40,102 bases of DNA, taken from the IMG/VR virus record IMGVR_UViG_3300032334_000517, positions 1 to 40,102 of that record; one strand, written 5' to 3'. The notes below the pieces were generated by a model. That model was not told the DNA's origin. It did not search any database and saw nothing but the letters and a program-made list of their open reading frames with translations. Positions 26,489-34,187 of the stretch are shown here, piece after piece (positions within the stretch are counted from its first letter, which is position 1; each line of letters opens with the position of its first letter). Source of the DNA: a virus. The translations under genes and the position numbers were made by a program.

Positions 26489-28860
26489 CACACAAATAAA
26501 TAGTTAGCGGAAAGTAGTTGTCCAGTGTCGAACCCGCCCCTGTTAAAACTATTAGGAAAACTACTAGAAGGATTAAGTTGGCTAATAGCTTGCTTGTATT
26601 CGAGAAGCTGATCCACCTTGAAAATGTTGAGCATTGCAAGCTTTATCTTTTCTGCCAAATCCGAAAGATCCGTTACGTGTGTGCCAAAACAATCGTGAAC
26701 ACCCACAACACTTCCTTCAAATTCAGAAAGGGCAAGATGAAGAATACTTGCATCAATACTATGGATGAAGTTAGGAGCTACCGAAAGACGTTGCTTGGAT
26801 AGGTGAACCTTTTTGTGGTTTTCTTTTTGTAGCATTATGTATCGCAACTTACCCAGGAGGCTTGTCTTAACGATGAGTCCACTGCTTGCCATATAAGGCT
26901 GAACCACAAGCATCCCACTAGGCGAAGTCCAGCACACTGGTTTGTTAGCCTTTGCTATTGGTGTAGCTACATCCGTGATCCACTGCATACATAGCTTTCC
27001 CTTTGGTAGAAACTTCTCAACAGCTTCAACCGCTTTCTTGGCTAGATACATTGTGCCCTTCCAAAAGTCTGGCATATCCTTTGGCACTACTTTGTACTTG
27101 TCCCTGTACCAAGCCTCAATACCTGCACGTATCCCATAAAGCGTAGCACCATACGGAAGAGTCATACAAACAGGCTTAGTCAACTCTCTGTCTAAAGCTT
27201 TGGATGCCCAGAACTTTCCGTAGTCGCTTTGGTCTTCCCTTACAAGTATGTTTAACTCTCCCAGCACCTTGCCATAAATGTCTGAGGGATGTTCCTTTTG
27301 TACTAAGTTAACGTGCTCCGCACTTGTCTCATCCCCTGTTAGAAGGGCAAGAATCTGTAGCCCACTAGCAGTGCAATCTAAAGTAATCGGAAGATGGCTT
27401 TGAAAGTTAGGCTTGGTGTGGGCATCGTTGTACTCCTTGCACCATCTGAGGAATTGCCAAGGTTCTTTAGCCTCTTGCCACCACCTGGAATTCCAAGGTT
27501 CATCTACGCTTCTTTTAATTTTAATATCGTTTGTCTTAGCCCAATGCAAAGCCTCGTTATCGTCACCCTTATTGCCAAACAGCTTAAAGCCGTACCGCAC
27601 AAGAGGCATAAGGTCTTGCTCCATCTTTATACCAACCCCCTTGGTAAACTCTAGCAGTGCCTTAGCATAGTCCGAACCTTGCGGGGTAAGTGCGTCTGGA
27701 ACGTAGTAAACTCTGCCTCTAAAATCCAACTGGCAAGGAAAGTAAAAGCCTACCTCATTCAAAAGCTTTTCAGCCGTGTATAGAGTTTGAGCTAAGGCTA
27801 AGCGTTGGCTTCTGTACTGAGCATTCTTTGAATAGGCGTAAGCGGTCTGTCTGCTATAGGCTTTGATCTCTTCCTTTGTAGCTCCAGGTTTAGGCTTGGA
27901 AGGGATTGTCAACAACTTGTTCATAGGTACTTCCTTGCCATCATCGATTCCATTCTTCCAAAAGCTTTGCATTACTTCAAAGATCCACCTGTTCACCCGC
28001 CAAGAAGTGCTTTGCATATTGTTAACCGCATTGAACACATCATCCTTAGTGTTCTTTACGATATGATCTAAAGACTCTTTGTTTCTTGTCTTAATAAAAG
28101 AGTACTCAAGTTGCTTGTCCCTGTAGCCCCCAACACTACGTTCCTTTATCCAAGCTAGAGGCACTTCAAGAGAGGGAAGCTTTCTAGGGTTTAGGAACGC
28201 TTTAGATTCTTCGTAGCGAGTGATCCACTGCATACACTCATCTGTAGCTATGACTATGTTTACCCACCGCTTTGGTGATTCCCACCGCTTATGGATCTTA
28301 ACTAGGTTAGTGCTTTCAATAAACAACCCAAGGCACACCGAGCCGATATGGAGTCTCTCAGTAGGCGTAAGGTACTTAACTTTAAGCCCAATACTCTTCA
28401 TAGTACTAAAGGCACATCGCTTTCTAAACTCATAGCCAACCTTAGTTTTCATTAGCCTTTGCTTAGATCGCTCAGCATAAGTTGGGTTATGCTTCTCTAG
28501 TTTTTTAAAGTTAATCTCAGCTTCAATCGCTTCCCCAATCTTTATGCAAACCCTAGTGTAAGGCTTCTGAGTAGACACCGCATTCAATATGGTCTTAGCC
28601 GAAATGAATGCCACAACGTTAGGCTTTAGCTTTCCAATATGCTTAACCGCAGTGTGCCTAGCTCCAGGTATCTTTTTTGCCCTAACTGCCCACCTGCTTA
28701 TCGAATTGGCATAAAGATCAATGCACCCAGATAGAAGCCTGTTCACAGCAGGTCGAGCCGTTTCGTTCTGCTTGTGGATATACTTAGCCCTGCTTTCGTT
28801 GTGCCGAACTACCCCACCAGACACCATCTCCTTATCCAAATCTTCTTGGCGTAAGCTCAT
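26488..28860 (-). CDS. Single-subunit phage RNA polymerase (T7 gp1-like)
   Basis: This 790-residue protein is shorter than T7 RNA polymerase (883), with most loss in the N-terminal region. The active-site blocks are intact: DFRGRVYYVPD, motif A LDCTASGLQ near 492, motif B RELTKPVCMTLPYG near 558, and motif C HDCFGTH near 720. It would transcribe the middle and late genes from phage promoters. The ribosome site is weak (AGG directly before ATG). It follows the integrase block, an order also seen in integrase-carrying cyanophages and pelagiphages. Confidence 0.97.
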   Translation of the reverse strand: MSLRQEDLDKEMVSGGVVRHNESRAKYIHKQNETARPAVNRLLSGCIDLYANSISRWAVRAKKIPGARHTAVKHIGKLKPNVVAFISAKTILNAVSTQKPYTRVCIKIGEAIEAEINFKKLEKHNPTYAERSKQRLMKTKVGYEFRKRCAFSTMKSIGLKVKYLTPTERLHIGSVCLGLFIESTNLVKIHKRWESPKRWVNIVIATDECMQWITRYEESKAFLNPRKLPSLEVPLAWIKERSVGGYRDKQLEYSFIKTRNKESLDHIVKNTKDDVFNAVNNMQSTSWRVNRWIFEVMQSFWKNGIDDGKEVPMNKLLTIPSKPKPGATKEEIKAYSRQTAYAYSKNAQYRSQRLALAQTLYTAEKLLNEVGFYFPCQLDFRGRVYYVPDALTPQGSDYAKALLEFTKGVGIKMEQDLMPLVRYGFKLFGNKGDDNEALHWAKTNDIKIKRSVDEPWNSRWWQEAKEPWQFLRWCKEYNDAHTKPNFQSHLPITLDCTASGLQILALLTGDETSAEHVNLVQKEHPSDIYGKVLGELNILVREDQSDYGKFWASKALDRELTKPVCMTLPYGATLYGIRAGIEAWYRDKYKVVPKDMPDFWKGTMYLAKKAVEAVEKFLPKGKLCMQWITDVATPIAKANKPVCWTSPSGMLVVQPYMASSGLIVKTSLLGKLRYIMLQKENHKKVHLSKQRLSVAPNFIHSIDASILHLALSEFEGSVVGVHDCFGTHVTDLSDLAEKIKLAMLNIFKVDQLLEYKQAISQLNPSSSFPNSFNRGGFDTGQLLSANYLFV

Positions 28861-28871
28861 CCTATTTTTAA

Positions 28872-29096
28872 TTAGGGGGCTATAACTTCTACGTCAGAGG
28901 CAAGGGGAGTTTGAGATTGCTTATAGATTCGCTTAGCTAATCCAGAGTTAGGGTCAAACATAACACACTTAAATTCATCGTTCACTGGAGGACGCATTGC
29001 AAAGTAAGTTTTAATTGACTCCTTATCTAAAGTGAATCTAGTGCAAAAAGATGAGTAGGTGCAGTGCTCAAAAGTACACTTAATATCTAAGCTCAT
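28872..29096 (-). CDS. Small cysteine-containing phage protein
   Basis: This 74-residue protein has Cys at 7, 12, 18 and about 44 in the pattern C-x4-C-x5-C-T-R-F-T ... YFAMRPP ... C. I recognise this from small conserved proteins in phages and bacteria of unknown function, which may bind metal or an iron-sulfur cluster. It overlaps the previous stop by ATGA. The gap to the polymerase is 11 bases. Confidence 0.75.
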   Translation of the reverse strand: MSLDIKCTFEHCTYSSFCTRFTLDKESIKTYFAMRPPVNDEFKCVMFDPNSGLAKRIYKQSQTPLASDVEVIAP

Positions 29097-29356
29097 TTTA
29101 TTAGCTCAACAAATACAGGGGTTTCGCCACCAAGGTAAGCTCCATCCACATTAAATGAGAAGTATTCTTCAGCGTCTGTACGACTCATCTTATCTCTTTT
29201 CATAAGGATCTTAATACACTTATGCTTATCGTAGGCTACGGATAAAGGCTTATCAAAGCTCCACCCTACACCAAGGATCGCTTCATCAAATCCATCAGCA
29301 AAGAGCAGAGGCTTGTAATCGTGCTGTTCCTGTATCCGTTCCCTAATTGAACTCAT
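29093..29356 (-). CDS. Conserved small phage protein, unknown
   Basis: The 87-residue sequence contains LLFADGFDEAILGVGWSF, AYDKHKCIKILMKRD and AEEYFSFNVDGAYLGGETPV. This combination is shared by many phage hypothetical proteins near replication genes. It overlaps both neighbours by ATGA. No catalytic motif identified. Confidence 0.8.
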   Translation of the reverse strand: MSSIRERIQEQHDYKPLLFADGFDEAILGVGWSFDKPLSVAYDKHKCIKILMKRDKMSRTDAEEYFSFNVDGAYLGGETPVFVELIK

Positions 29357-30192
29357 ACCATCTCTAAAGCTTCCCTTGCCCTGTCCAATTGATTAGGCGA
29401 AAGGTGAGCATATCTCATCGTTACCTGTATGTTCTTATGTCCCATAAACTCCTTAATAGTTACTATAGGAACACCTGCCTGTGCAAGCCTAGAAGCACAC
29501 GTATGCCTAAGACAATGGGGAACAAACTGATCGTCTGCCTCAAAGCCAATAGCTTTCTTAGCCTTCTGCCAAAGGTAGTGTAGCTCAGCGTAGGTAATGG
29601 TCTTAAACACTCGCTCAGTACTCTCTGGATCTCCTCTGCCATCGAGAAGGGCTACCAACCGCTTTGTAAGAGGTACTGACCTTGGGCTTCCGTTTTTAGT
29701 ATCCCAGAAGGTTGCTACACCATTCTTAATATCCTTCCAGGTTACACTTAATGCTTCCCCTGCTCTCGCTCCTGTGTCCAAAAGAAACACAATAAGTGTA
29801 CTGACATCATCCCTATGGGCTTTATAAAAATACTCAATAAGAGTCTGTTCCTCGCCCTTGGTGAGCCAACGTATTCTTCCAGTAGCTTCTTTTTTCTTTT
29901 CAATGCGTGGAAGCTTTGTGATAAACTCACGCTCAACCGCAAAGCGAAGCATCTTTGATAATGCCGAAAGCTTTCTGTTAATTGTGCCATTGGTATTCTG
30001 TTTGGTCTGTAAGCTTTCTACATAGGCATCAATTTGCTGAACACTTAAATCCTTTAGCGGGGTATTCCCACCAAAGAATGCAACAGCAGAAGCCGTGTTG
30101 ACTGAAGCAGTAGCCTCACTCTTTGTTCCCTTCCATAGCCTGTTCAAGGCCAAGCTTTGTAGCTCAGCCCAAGTCACCTGTTTATCGTTCAT
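29353..30192 (-). CDS. int: Tyrosine-recombinase integrase
   Basis: This 279-residue protein has a complete catalytic set: R143 (DTGARAGEAL), K166 (DTKNGSPRSVPL), H226 and R229 (PHCLRHTCAS), H252 (FMGHKNI) and Y261 (MRYAHLS). An N-terminal SAM-like core-binding domain covers about 8-90. It would recombine an attP with a host attB. It sits just upstream of the RNA polymerase block and downstream of a possible RHH regulator. The tRNA-like sequence about 550 bases upstream is an attP candidate. Confidence 0.95.
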   Translation of the reverse strand: MNDKQVTWAELQSLALNRLWKGTKSEATASVNTASAVAFFGGNTPLKDLSVQQIDAYVESLQTKQNTNGTINRKLSALSKMLRFAVEREFITKLPRIEKKKEATGRIRWLTKGEEQTLIEYFYKAHRDDVSTLIVFLLDTGARAGEALSVTWKDIKNGVATFWDTKNGSPRSVPLTKRLVALLDGRGDPESTERVFKTITYAELHYLWQKAKKAIGFEADDQFVPHCLRHTCASRLAQAGVPIVTIKEFMGHKNIQVTMRYAHLSPNQLDRAREALEMV

Positions 30193-30461
30193 CTCCTACC
30201 TCCTCGTAGTTTGTTTGGTTTATCTAATTGCATAAGAGTGTCAAGTAACGTCCTAAAGAACGCACTCTTCTTTCCTCTTGTGTATTGCTTAGCCTTCTGA
30301 GTAAGCCAAGCATCCTGTTCCCTTGAGATATTAAACCCAAAGGTCATACAGAACTCTCCTTCTTCAGCCCTTACTTCTTCTGGATAGGAAAGGGCACTTA
30401 AATCCTTTAGCTTTGCTATTTCCAGTTTAGCTTCTTCAATCAGTTTCAAATCTAGTTTCAT
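30189..30461 (-). CDS. Possible ribbon-helix-helix DNA-binding protein
   Basis: In this 90-residue protein the segment FGFNISREQDAWLTQKAKQY followed by TRGKKSAFFRTLLDTLM (about residues 41-78) has the beta-strand plus two-helix layout of ribbon-helix-helix proteins. The tail is basic (NKLRGGRR). Its stop overlaps the integrase start, so the two are co-translated. It could regulate or assist recombination, but that is inference. Confidence 0.65.
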   Translation of the reverse strand: MKLDLKLIEEAKLEIAKLKDLSALSYPEEVRAEEGEFCMTFGFNISREQDAWLTQKAKQYTRGKKSAFFRTLLDTLMQLDKPNKLRGGRR

Positions 30462-30463
30462 AA

Positions 30464-30697
30464 TTATCCTCTCTTTCCTCTTGCCACTTGGCTACCTAAT
30501 ACTTTTGCCAACGTCATACTTGCCACAATGTAATGAGGCCAGCAGGTGTCGCATATACAATCAAAGTCAGCAGTTTCAGCGTATAAAGCAGAAGCAGTGT
30601 CTTGAGTTTTCTTTGTCATTTTCTTCCTCATATCAATACCACAGATCCCGCACGAAGGTGCTTCATCCATATTCTGTTCATAATATTCTGCATTCAT
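30464..30697 (-). CDS. Small CxxC zinc-ribbon-like protein
   Basis: The 77-residue product contains CGIC near residue 16 and CICDTC near 47, a pair of Cys clusters that could bind zinc. The start is unclear: ATG 30697 is chosen, while GTG 30715 adds six residues. Neither has a strong ribosome site. Upstream there is a direct repeat of TTAAGTGT (30718-30701). Function unknown. Confidence 0.65.
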   Translation of the reverse strand: MNAEYYEQNMDEAPSCGICGIDMRKKMTKKTQDTASALYAETADFDCICDTCWPHYIVASMTLAKVLGSQVARGKRG

Positions 30698-30739
30698 AAG
30701 ACACTTAAAGAACACTTAACTATCATAAATTATACTTTA

Positions 30740-30792
30740 TACAATCCGCATCTGAGGGGATCGAACCATCAAATGCTTTAAGCTTACTTTAA
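30740..30792 (-). other. tRNA 3'-end-like sequence, attP candidate
   Basis: The minus strand carries GGTTCGATCCCCTC (30767-30754), a T-loop with the 3' side of a T-stem, then AGATGCGG in the place of an acceptor strand. The 5' side of the stem has one mismatch, and no matching 5' acceptor or valid anticodon loop is upstream. A partial tRNA 3' end close to a tyrosine integrase is the usual form of an attP core. Unproven. Confidence 0.4.
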
Positions 30793-30972
30793 TTATACTA
30801 CCATTTTAAACGTTACTTCTATTTGTTCGCCTTGATTCCTTTTTCTGGATCTATTAAGAAGCAGTAAGATAACGCATATTGAATCCGTAAGCGTGTTATC
30901 CAACTGGTCAATCTCCTTTAATAATGAGCACACAAGGTCAAGTTTTTGATCTGCTAATTTATTATTATCCAT
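30793..30972 (-). CDS. Small protein, unknown
   Basis: A 59-residue frame starts at ATG 30972 behind AAAGGAGAATTAAA. It reads MDNNKLADQKLDLVCSLLKE, then IDQLDNTLTDSICVILLLLN and a basic end. The middle is hydrophobic and leucine-rich. Its last codons run into the tRNA-like sequence. Ribosome site and spacing support a real gene; function unknown. Confidence 0.7.
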   Translation of the reverse strand: MDNNKLADQKLDLVCSLLKEIDQLDNTLTDSICVILLLLNRSRKRNQGEQIEVTFKMVV

Positions 30973-30988
30973 TTTAATTCTCCTTTAA

Positions 30989-31243
30989 TTAGTCAACGTA
31001 CTTGAACGATAAGTTCTGATCCGTCCAAGGCTTAGTCGTGATTATGTAGTGGATGCGGTTGACAAAGTGATACCCTGCCACAATTGTGGGTACTCCGTTA
31101 TCATCGTCCACTAACGTCCAAATATGATTAGGATTTTGAGTACGTATAAAAGCTAGGTCTTCACCATACGTTTCAAACCCCATACTATTGTCTTCACGAT
31201 AGACAGGCTTGTAATCGTCTATGCTAGGCTTTGGCTTTCTCAT
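30989..31243 (-). CDS. Early small protein, unknown
   Basis: The 84-residue product (MRKPKPSIDDYKPVYREDNS ... TKPWTDQNLSFKYVD) looks like a small mixed alpha/beta protein. ATG overlaps the previous stop (ATGA). A short gap with a ribosome site for the next gene follows. No recognised family. Confidence 0.7.
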   Translation of the reverse strand: MRKPKPSIDDYKPVYREDNSMGFETYGEDLAFIRTQNPNHIWTLVDDDNGVPTIVAGYHFVNRIHYIITTKPWTDQNLSFKYVD

Positions 31244-31506
31244 TTGGTTTCCTCCTTATTCTGCATTGCGTATTTCATCCCCAAGCCGAACATATGTTGA
31301 TACGTTGTCTTAAGGTGAATAATCATCTCGGCAATTTCATCGGGCGGGTAGGTTTCAAAGGGTTGCCACACTTCGATACCCTCTGGAATATCTGACCCGC
31401 AATCTTCAAGTGCCTCCACAATCTGTTCACCTGTGGTGTACTTCTCTTCATCCCAACTTGAAAGGTAGTGCCCACAAGCTTCTTTTAAATAATCTGGTTT
31501 ATTCAT
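31240..31506 (-). CDS. Early small acidic protein, unknown
   Basis: This 88-residue acidic protein includes GHYLSSWDEEKYTTGEQIVE and GIEVWQPFETYPPDEIAEMI. AAAAAGGAGAATATAAAA precedes ATG 31506. Its composition would suit a decoy or inhibitor of a host protein, but there is no direct evidence for that. Confidence 0.7.
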   Translation of the reverse strand: MNKPDYLKEACGHYLSSWDEEKYTTGEQIVEALEDCGSDIPEGIEVWQPFETYPPDEIAEMIIHLKTTYQHMFGLGMKYAMQNKEETK

Positions 31507-31525
31507 TTTTATATTCTCCTTTTTA

Positions 31526-31801
31526 TTAAAGTACGCTTAGGTACTTCTTTAATACTTTGTAATCTTCAATTGATATTTCTTTTACCTCTCCAACTGAGGA
31601 GAGAATATCCTCGCCATTCTGCCAGTATCCATTTGAATACTCATCTTTCTCCGCTTCTTCATCTCCGTACCAAGTTTTGGAAGTATTCTCCGCATACTTA
31701 AACGGATCACCTGCCGTTTTAAATAGATACTTAGTCGTGTGGGTATATTCCCCCTGCTGTTCTTCAACTTCTGCTATGTAATATTTTAATTTAGTTTTCA
31801 T
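31526..31801 (-). CDS. Early small acidic protein, unknown
   Basis: The 91-residue protein starts MKTKLKYYIAEVEEQQGEYT and contains KYLFKTAGDPFKYAENTSKT and an acidic WYGDEEAEKDEYSNGYW stretch. ATG overlaps the previous stop. I do not recognise a family. It belongs to the early cluster by position and ribosome-site style. Confidence 0.7.
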   Translation of the reverse strand: MKTKLKYYIAEVEEQQGEYTHTTKYLFKTAGDPFKYAENTSKTWYGDEEAEKDEYSNGYWQNGEDILSSVGEVKEISIEDYKVLKKYLSVL

Positions 31802-32049
31802 TTGCTTTCGTTTTTCTCCTTATATTCTTCTGTTATGTTTGTCCACTTAACTTGGTGAGCATCCCAATAAATGTCTCGCTCCTCTGCGAACATTAATTCA
31901 TTCACCTGTAGTGGATTGTTTGGGAACGCATTATAGATACCCCGCATAAGGATCTCTCTAATGTCCTGTTCCGTATGGTGTGCATTAATAGTCAAACTAA
32001 TGTCTGCCTTTAGCCTGACCTCCTGTTTCATTCTTCCGTCTATTGTCAT
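31798..32049 (-). CDS. Early small protein, unknown
   Basis: This 83-residue protein has LKADISLTINAHHTEQDIRE and MRGIYNAFPNNPLQVNELMF. It looks like an alpha/beta fold without catalytic motif. Both ends overlap neighbours by ATGA, so it is coupled in a chain of small early genes. Confidence 0.7.
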   Translation of the reverse strand: MTIDGRMKQEVRLKADISLTINAHHTEQDIREILMRGIYNAFPNNPLQVNELMFAEERDIYWDAHQVKWTNITEEYKEKNESK

Positions 32050-32252
32050 TTGGTTTCCTCCTGTTGGTTTATGTATTGAACTCTAACGAGGAACACACGT
32101 TCCCCTTTCTCCTCAGAGTTGCACTTACACTTACACTTAACTATCACCTTTCCCCCTCCTTTCGGTTGGGGGTTAGGTTTGCGTTTGTTTGTTTTTAGTT
32201 TCATTTTATTTTCTGATTGCTGAAAGCGTTGCAAGGGTGAATAGCAAGGCAT
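32046..32252 (-). CDS. Small basic protein, start uncertain
   Basis: The 68-residue frame holds a Lys-rich C-terminal part with KGGGKVIVKCKCKCNS (three alternating Cys). Its stop overlaps the next start. Two ATGs are possible: 32252 (MPCYSPLQRF) or 32204 (MKLKTNKRKP, 52 residues). Neither has a clear ribosome site. Likely real because of the coupling, but function is unknown. Confidence 0.55.
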   Translation of the reverse strand: MPCYSPLQRFQQSENKMKLKTNKRKPNPQPKGGGKVIVKCKCKCNSEEKGERVFLVRVQYINQQEETK

Positions 32253-32281
32253 ATAGAAACAGGTAAAAGAAAATCGTTTTT

Positions 32282-32962
32282 TTAGTGTGCCCCATAAATA
32301 ACGATCCTTTCACGCTTGTCCCAACACTTGCGACAATCCATACATTTATGCCCCTGCTTAGGGGCGGGGCACGTTGCCACCCCTTCGAGCCTAGTCACCC
32401 CCGAAACTACTCCCCCAAGCTTTTCCGCAATCGTCAAAGGCAATTCCCCATCGATCATATATGCTGAAAGGCGAATAGTAAGATTCGGCGGGATTGTGCC
32501 CCCTTGTGCTATATAATCAGATATTAGTTTATATTCTCGACTAGGTAGCCAAAAAGAGACGTTAGGAAGAAGGGTAGCAATTTGGCAGATCCGATCTAAG
32601 TGCTCAAAGCTTTGCAAGTCTCCTGAATCGTGCCAACGGAAAAACTGATTCCCATCGCATTTTATAAGGTAGATCATCGCCTCTACCCAACGTTTATGCT
32701 TAATTGCTTTAAATCGCCTAGCCATCGCATTCACTACGTTAGGATAATTAAAGTTATTCCTGAAAGCGTAGCAGATCCGACAAGTAGAGTTTAAAATCTT
32801 TCTAAGCTTTGCCCCAACTTTACAATGTTTGGCGGGGATGCTGTAAGCCTTGCAAGGCATTTTAGAAGGGGAGGAAAGCCCCCCTGTAATCTGAAGGGCT
32901 TTTTCCTCATTCATTGCCCCACGTGTTGAAATGATAGTCGATGATAGTTTTTTAGTACTCAT
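32282..32962 (-). CDS. Gp88-like cysteine-rich protein
   Basis: This 226-residue protein resembles the phage Gene-product-88 family. Its central FRWHDSGDLQSFEHLDRICQ and surrounding SFWLPSREYKLI motifs are typical. Cysteines cluster near residue 60 (CRIC) and at the C-terminus (CPAPKQGHKCMDCRKCWDK), suggesting a bound metal or iron-sulfur centre. The fold and function are not established to my knowledge. An AAAAAGGAGAATTC ribosome site precedes ATG 32962. Confidence 0.8.
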   Translation of the reverse strand: MSTKKLSSTIISTRGAMNEEKALQITGGLSSPSKMPCKAYSIPAKHCKVGAKLRKILNSTCRICYAFRNNFNYPNVVNAMARRFKAIKHKRWVEAMIYLIKCDGNQFFRWHDSGDLQSFEHLDRICQIATLLPNVSFWLPSREYKLISDYIAQGGTIPPNLTIRLSAYMIDGELPLTIAEKLGGVVSGVTRLEGVATCPAPKQGHKCMDCRKCWDKRERIVIYGAH

Positions 32963-32978
32963 TTTAAGAATTCTCCTT

Positions 32979-33032
32979 TTTATAGTGGAAAGGCGAGAGG
33001 AGATTCGAACTCCCCCCGCCTCCCCTGGGTGA
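32979..33032 (-). other. Second tRNA 3'-end-like sequence in an intergenic gap
   Basis: The minus strand reads GGGAG-TTCGAAT-CTCCT, a well-paired T-arm (one G-U), followed by CTCGCCT and then TTCCA. No anticodon arm or 5' acceptor strand is present upstream. Directly after it comes CACTATAAAAAGGAG, whose CACTATA equals the T7 promoter core. It may be a tRNA fragment, a second recombination core, or chance. Confidence 0.3.
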
Positions 33033-33917
33033 TTAGCTAACCAATACAGGGAGAGTCTCTCCCCTTTGGATCGCTTCGCTTGCGTCCCAAAGTTTGCGGT
33101 TTATGTCAATGCTTTGGGCAATGCTGTTTATTGTTCGCATTCTGCGGGGGCGAATGTCCATCCCCTGAGAAGTTCGGCGGGGCATATTTACGCTATACCC
33201 TCCCCGAATCACGTTTTCTTGTATGCGATTGAAGACGTGCCAAAGGCTAGGGGAAGCGTCTTCACTTCTCCTAACCTTTACAAGCTCGTCAATTCGGCGG
33301 TTGAACTCTTCCCGCATAAACTCCACCCCTACCCCTGCTTCTTCTAAGCGTTGTGATGCCTTGGTGAAGTTATCCCCGCCAAAGTACTCCCGCCAACGTA
33401 GGCCAACGGCAAACCCTGCTAGGTTGCGTTGCTGAGAGTCGTTTAGGGTGATGCTTTGCCACTCTTTAATCACTAGGGAGGAGCGTTGAAGATCCGTTTC
33501 AGTGTGTGCAACGGCTTCCCCCAAAGCTTCCCCAAGCTTGTTCAATGATAGCGAGTGACGGATGCGAATGGAGGAATATTGAGTGCCTACCATTAGTCCG
33601 TTTGTGCATATTAAGCGGTAGAATCCTGCGAATAACTCAAAGGATGCCGATCCGTCATTAGCATTCCGCAAGTTAATTCTGGGAAGGTACTCGCCTAACG
33701 TCTTCTCTTCTCCAACCCTTGCCAAGCTCACGAAGTGTTTCGCAAAGGCTCGGCGTTGTACGTCACGTGAACGCACCTGAGAGGAGGCAAAGGGTTTCCA
33801 CCCCAAGCCTTCGAATTGGTTCATCACGTCTGCTGTTCTAATATTGTTAAAACGTGGGGTTGTCGTTTCTTCGAAACGTCCACGCTGGTTTAATGTATCT
33901 TGAATTACTATGTTCAT
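33033..33917 (-). CDS. DUF932-type phage/plasmid protein
   Basis: This 294-residue protein carries the family mark ASFELFAGFYRLICTNGLMV near residue 95 and downstream LWHVFNRIQENVIRGGY. DUF932 (TIGR03299-type) proteins are common on plasmids and phages, and their role is unsettled. It is the largest early gene. ATG overlaps the stop of a 44-residue gene. The 3' end adjoins the tRNA-like gap. Confidence 0.85.
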   Translation of the reverse strand: MNIVIQDTLNQRGRFEETTTPRFNNIRTADVMNQFEGLGWKPFASSQVRSRDVQRRAFAKHFVSLARVGEEKTLGEYLPRINLRNANDGSASFELFAGFYRLICTNGLMVGTQYSSIRIRHSLSLNKLGEALGEAVAHTETDLQRSSLVIKEWQSITLNDSQQRNLAGFAVGLRWREYFGGDNFTKASQRLEEAGVGVEFMREEFNRRIDELVKVRRSEDASPSLWHVFNRIQENVIRGGYSVNMPRRTSQGMDIRPRRMRTINSIAQSIDINRKLWDASEAIQRGETLPVLVS

Positions 33918-34048
33918 TTTATTCTCCTGTTCAATTCGTTTACGATTTCAATGCCATACTTTGAGTTGTGCTGGTTTTTTACCATAAGCGAATCGAGTTT
34001 ATTCCTAAGCTCAAATCGTTTCATTTTATTGATTTTTTTATTTTTCAT
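33914..34048 (-). CDS. Small basic protein, unknown
   Basis: A 44-residue frame starts at ATG 34048 with AAAAGGAGAATAG upstream. It reads MKNKKINKMKRFELRNKLDS, with a lysine-rich start and helical remainder. Its stop overlaps the DUF932 start by ATGA, which supports a real, coupling gene. No family known. Confidence 0.65.
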   Translation of the reverse strand: MKNKKINKMKRFELRNKLDSLMVKNQHNSKYGIEIVNELNRRIK

Positions 34049-34078
34049 ATTCTATCTATTCTCCTTTTAGTTTATGGT

Positions 34079-34186
34079 TTATTTTAGTTTCCCCATTAAG
34101 AATCCCATAAGAATTCCTAAAGGGAATGCGAGTGCAACGGCATTCGCCAAAGTTTCGGGGGTGATAGTGGTTGATAGTAAGTTCAT
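34079..34186 (-). CDS. 35-residue membrane peptide
   Basis: ATG 34186 lies one base after the upstream stop. The 35-residue product has one membrane helix (VALAFPLGILMGFLMG) and a short basic end (KLK). GAAGG about 11 bases upstream could serve as ribosome site. Too short for family recognition; it could act on the host membrane early in infection. Confidence 0.6.
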   Translation of the reverse strand: MNLLSTTITPETLANAVALAFPLGILMGFLMGKLK

Positions 34187-34187
34187 A

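Noticed and set aside
30745-30830. A complete tRNA gene on the minus strand
   Set aside because: D-loop-like TGGTAG and a T-loop are at plausible spacing, but the acceptor strands do not pair, the D-stem fails and the anticodon loop lacks T33. Kept only as a tRNA 3'-end-like sequence.
32205-32252. MPCYSPLQ start as a rolling-circle Rep signature
   Set aside because: Only the first residues resemble it; the protein is 68 residues long and has no Rep motifs.
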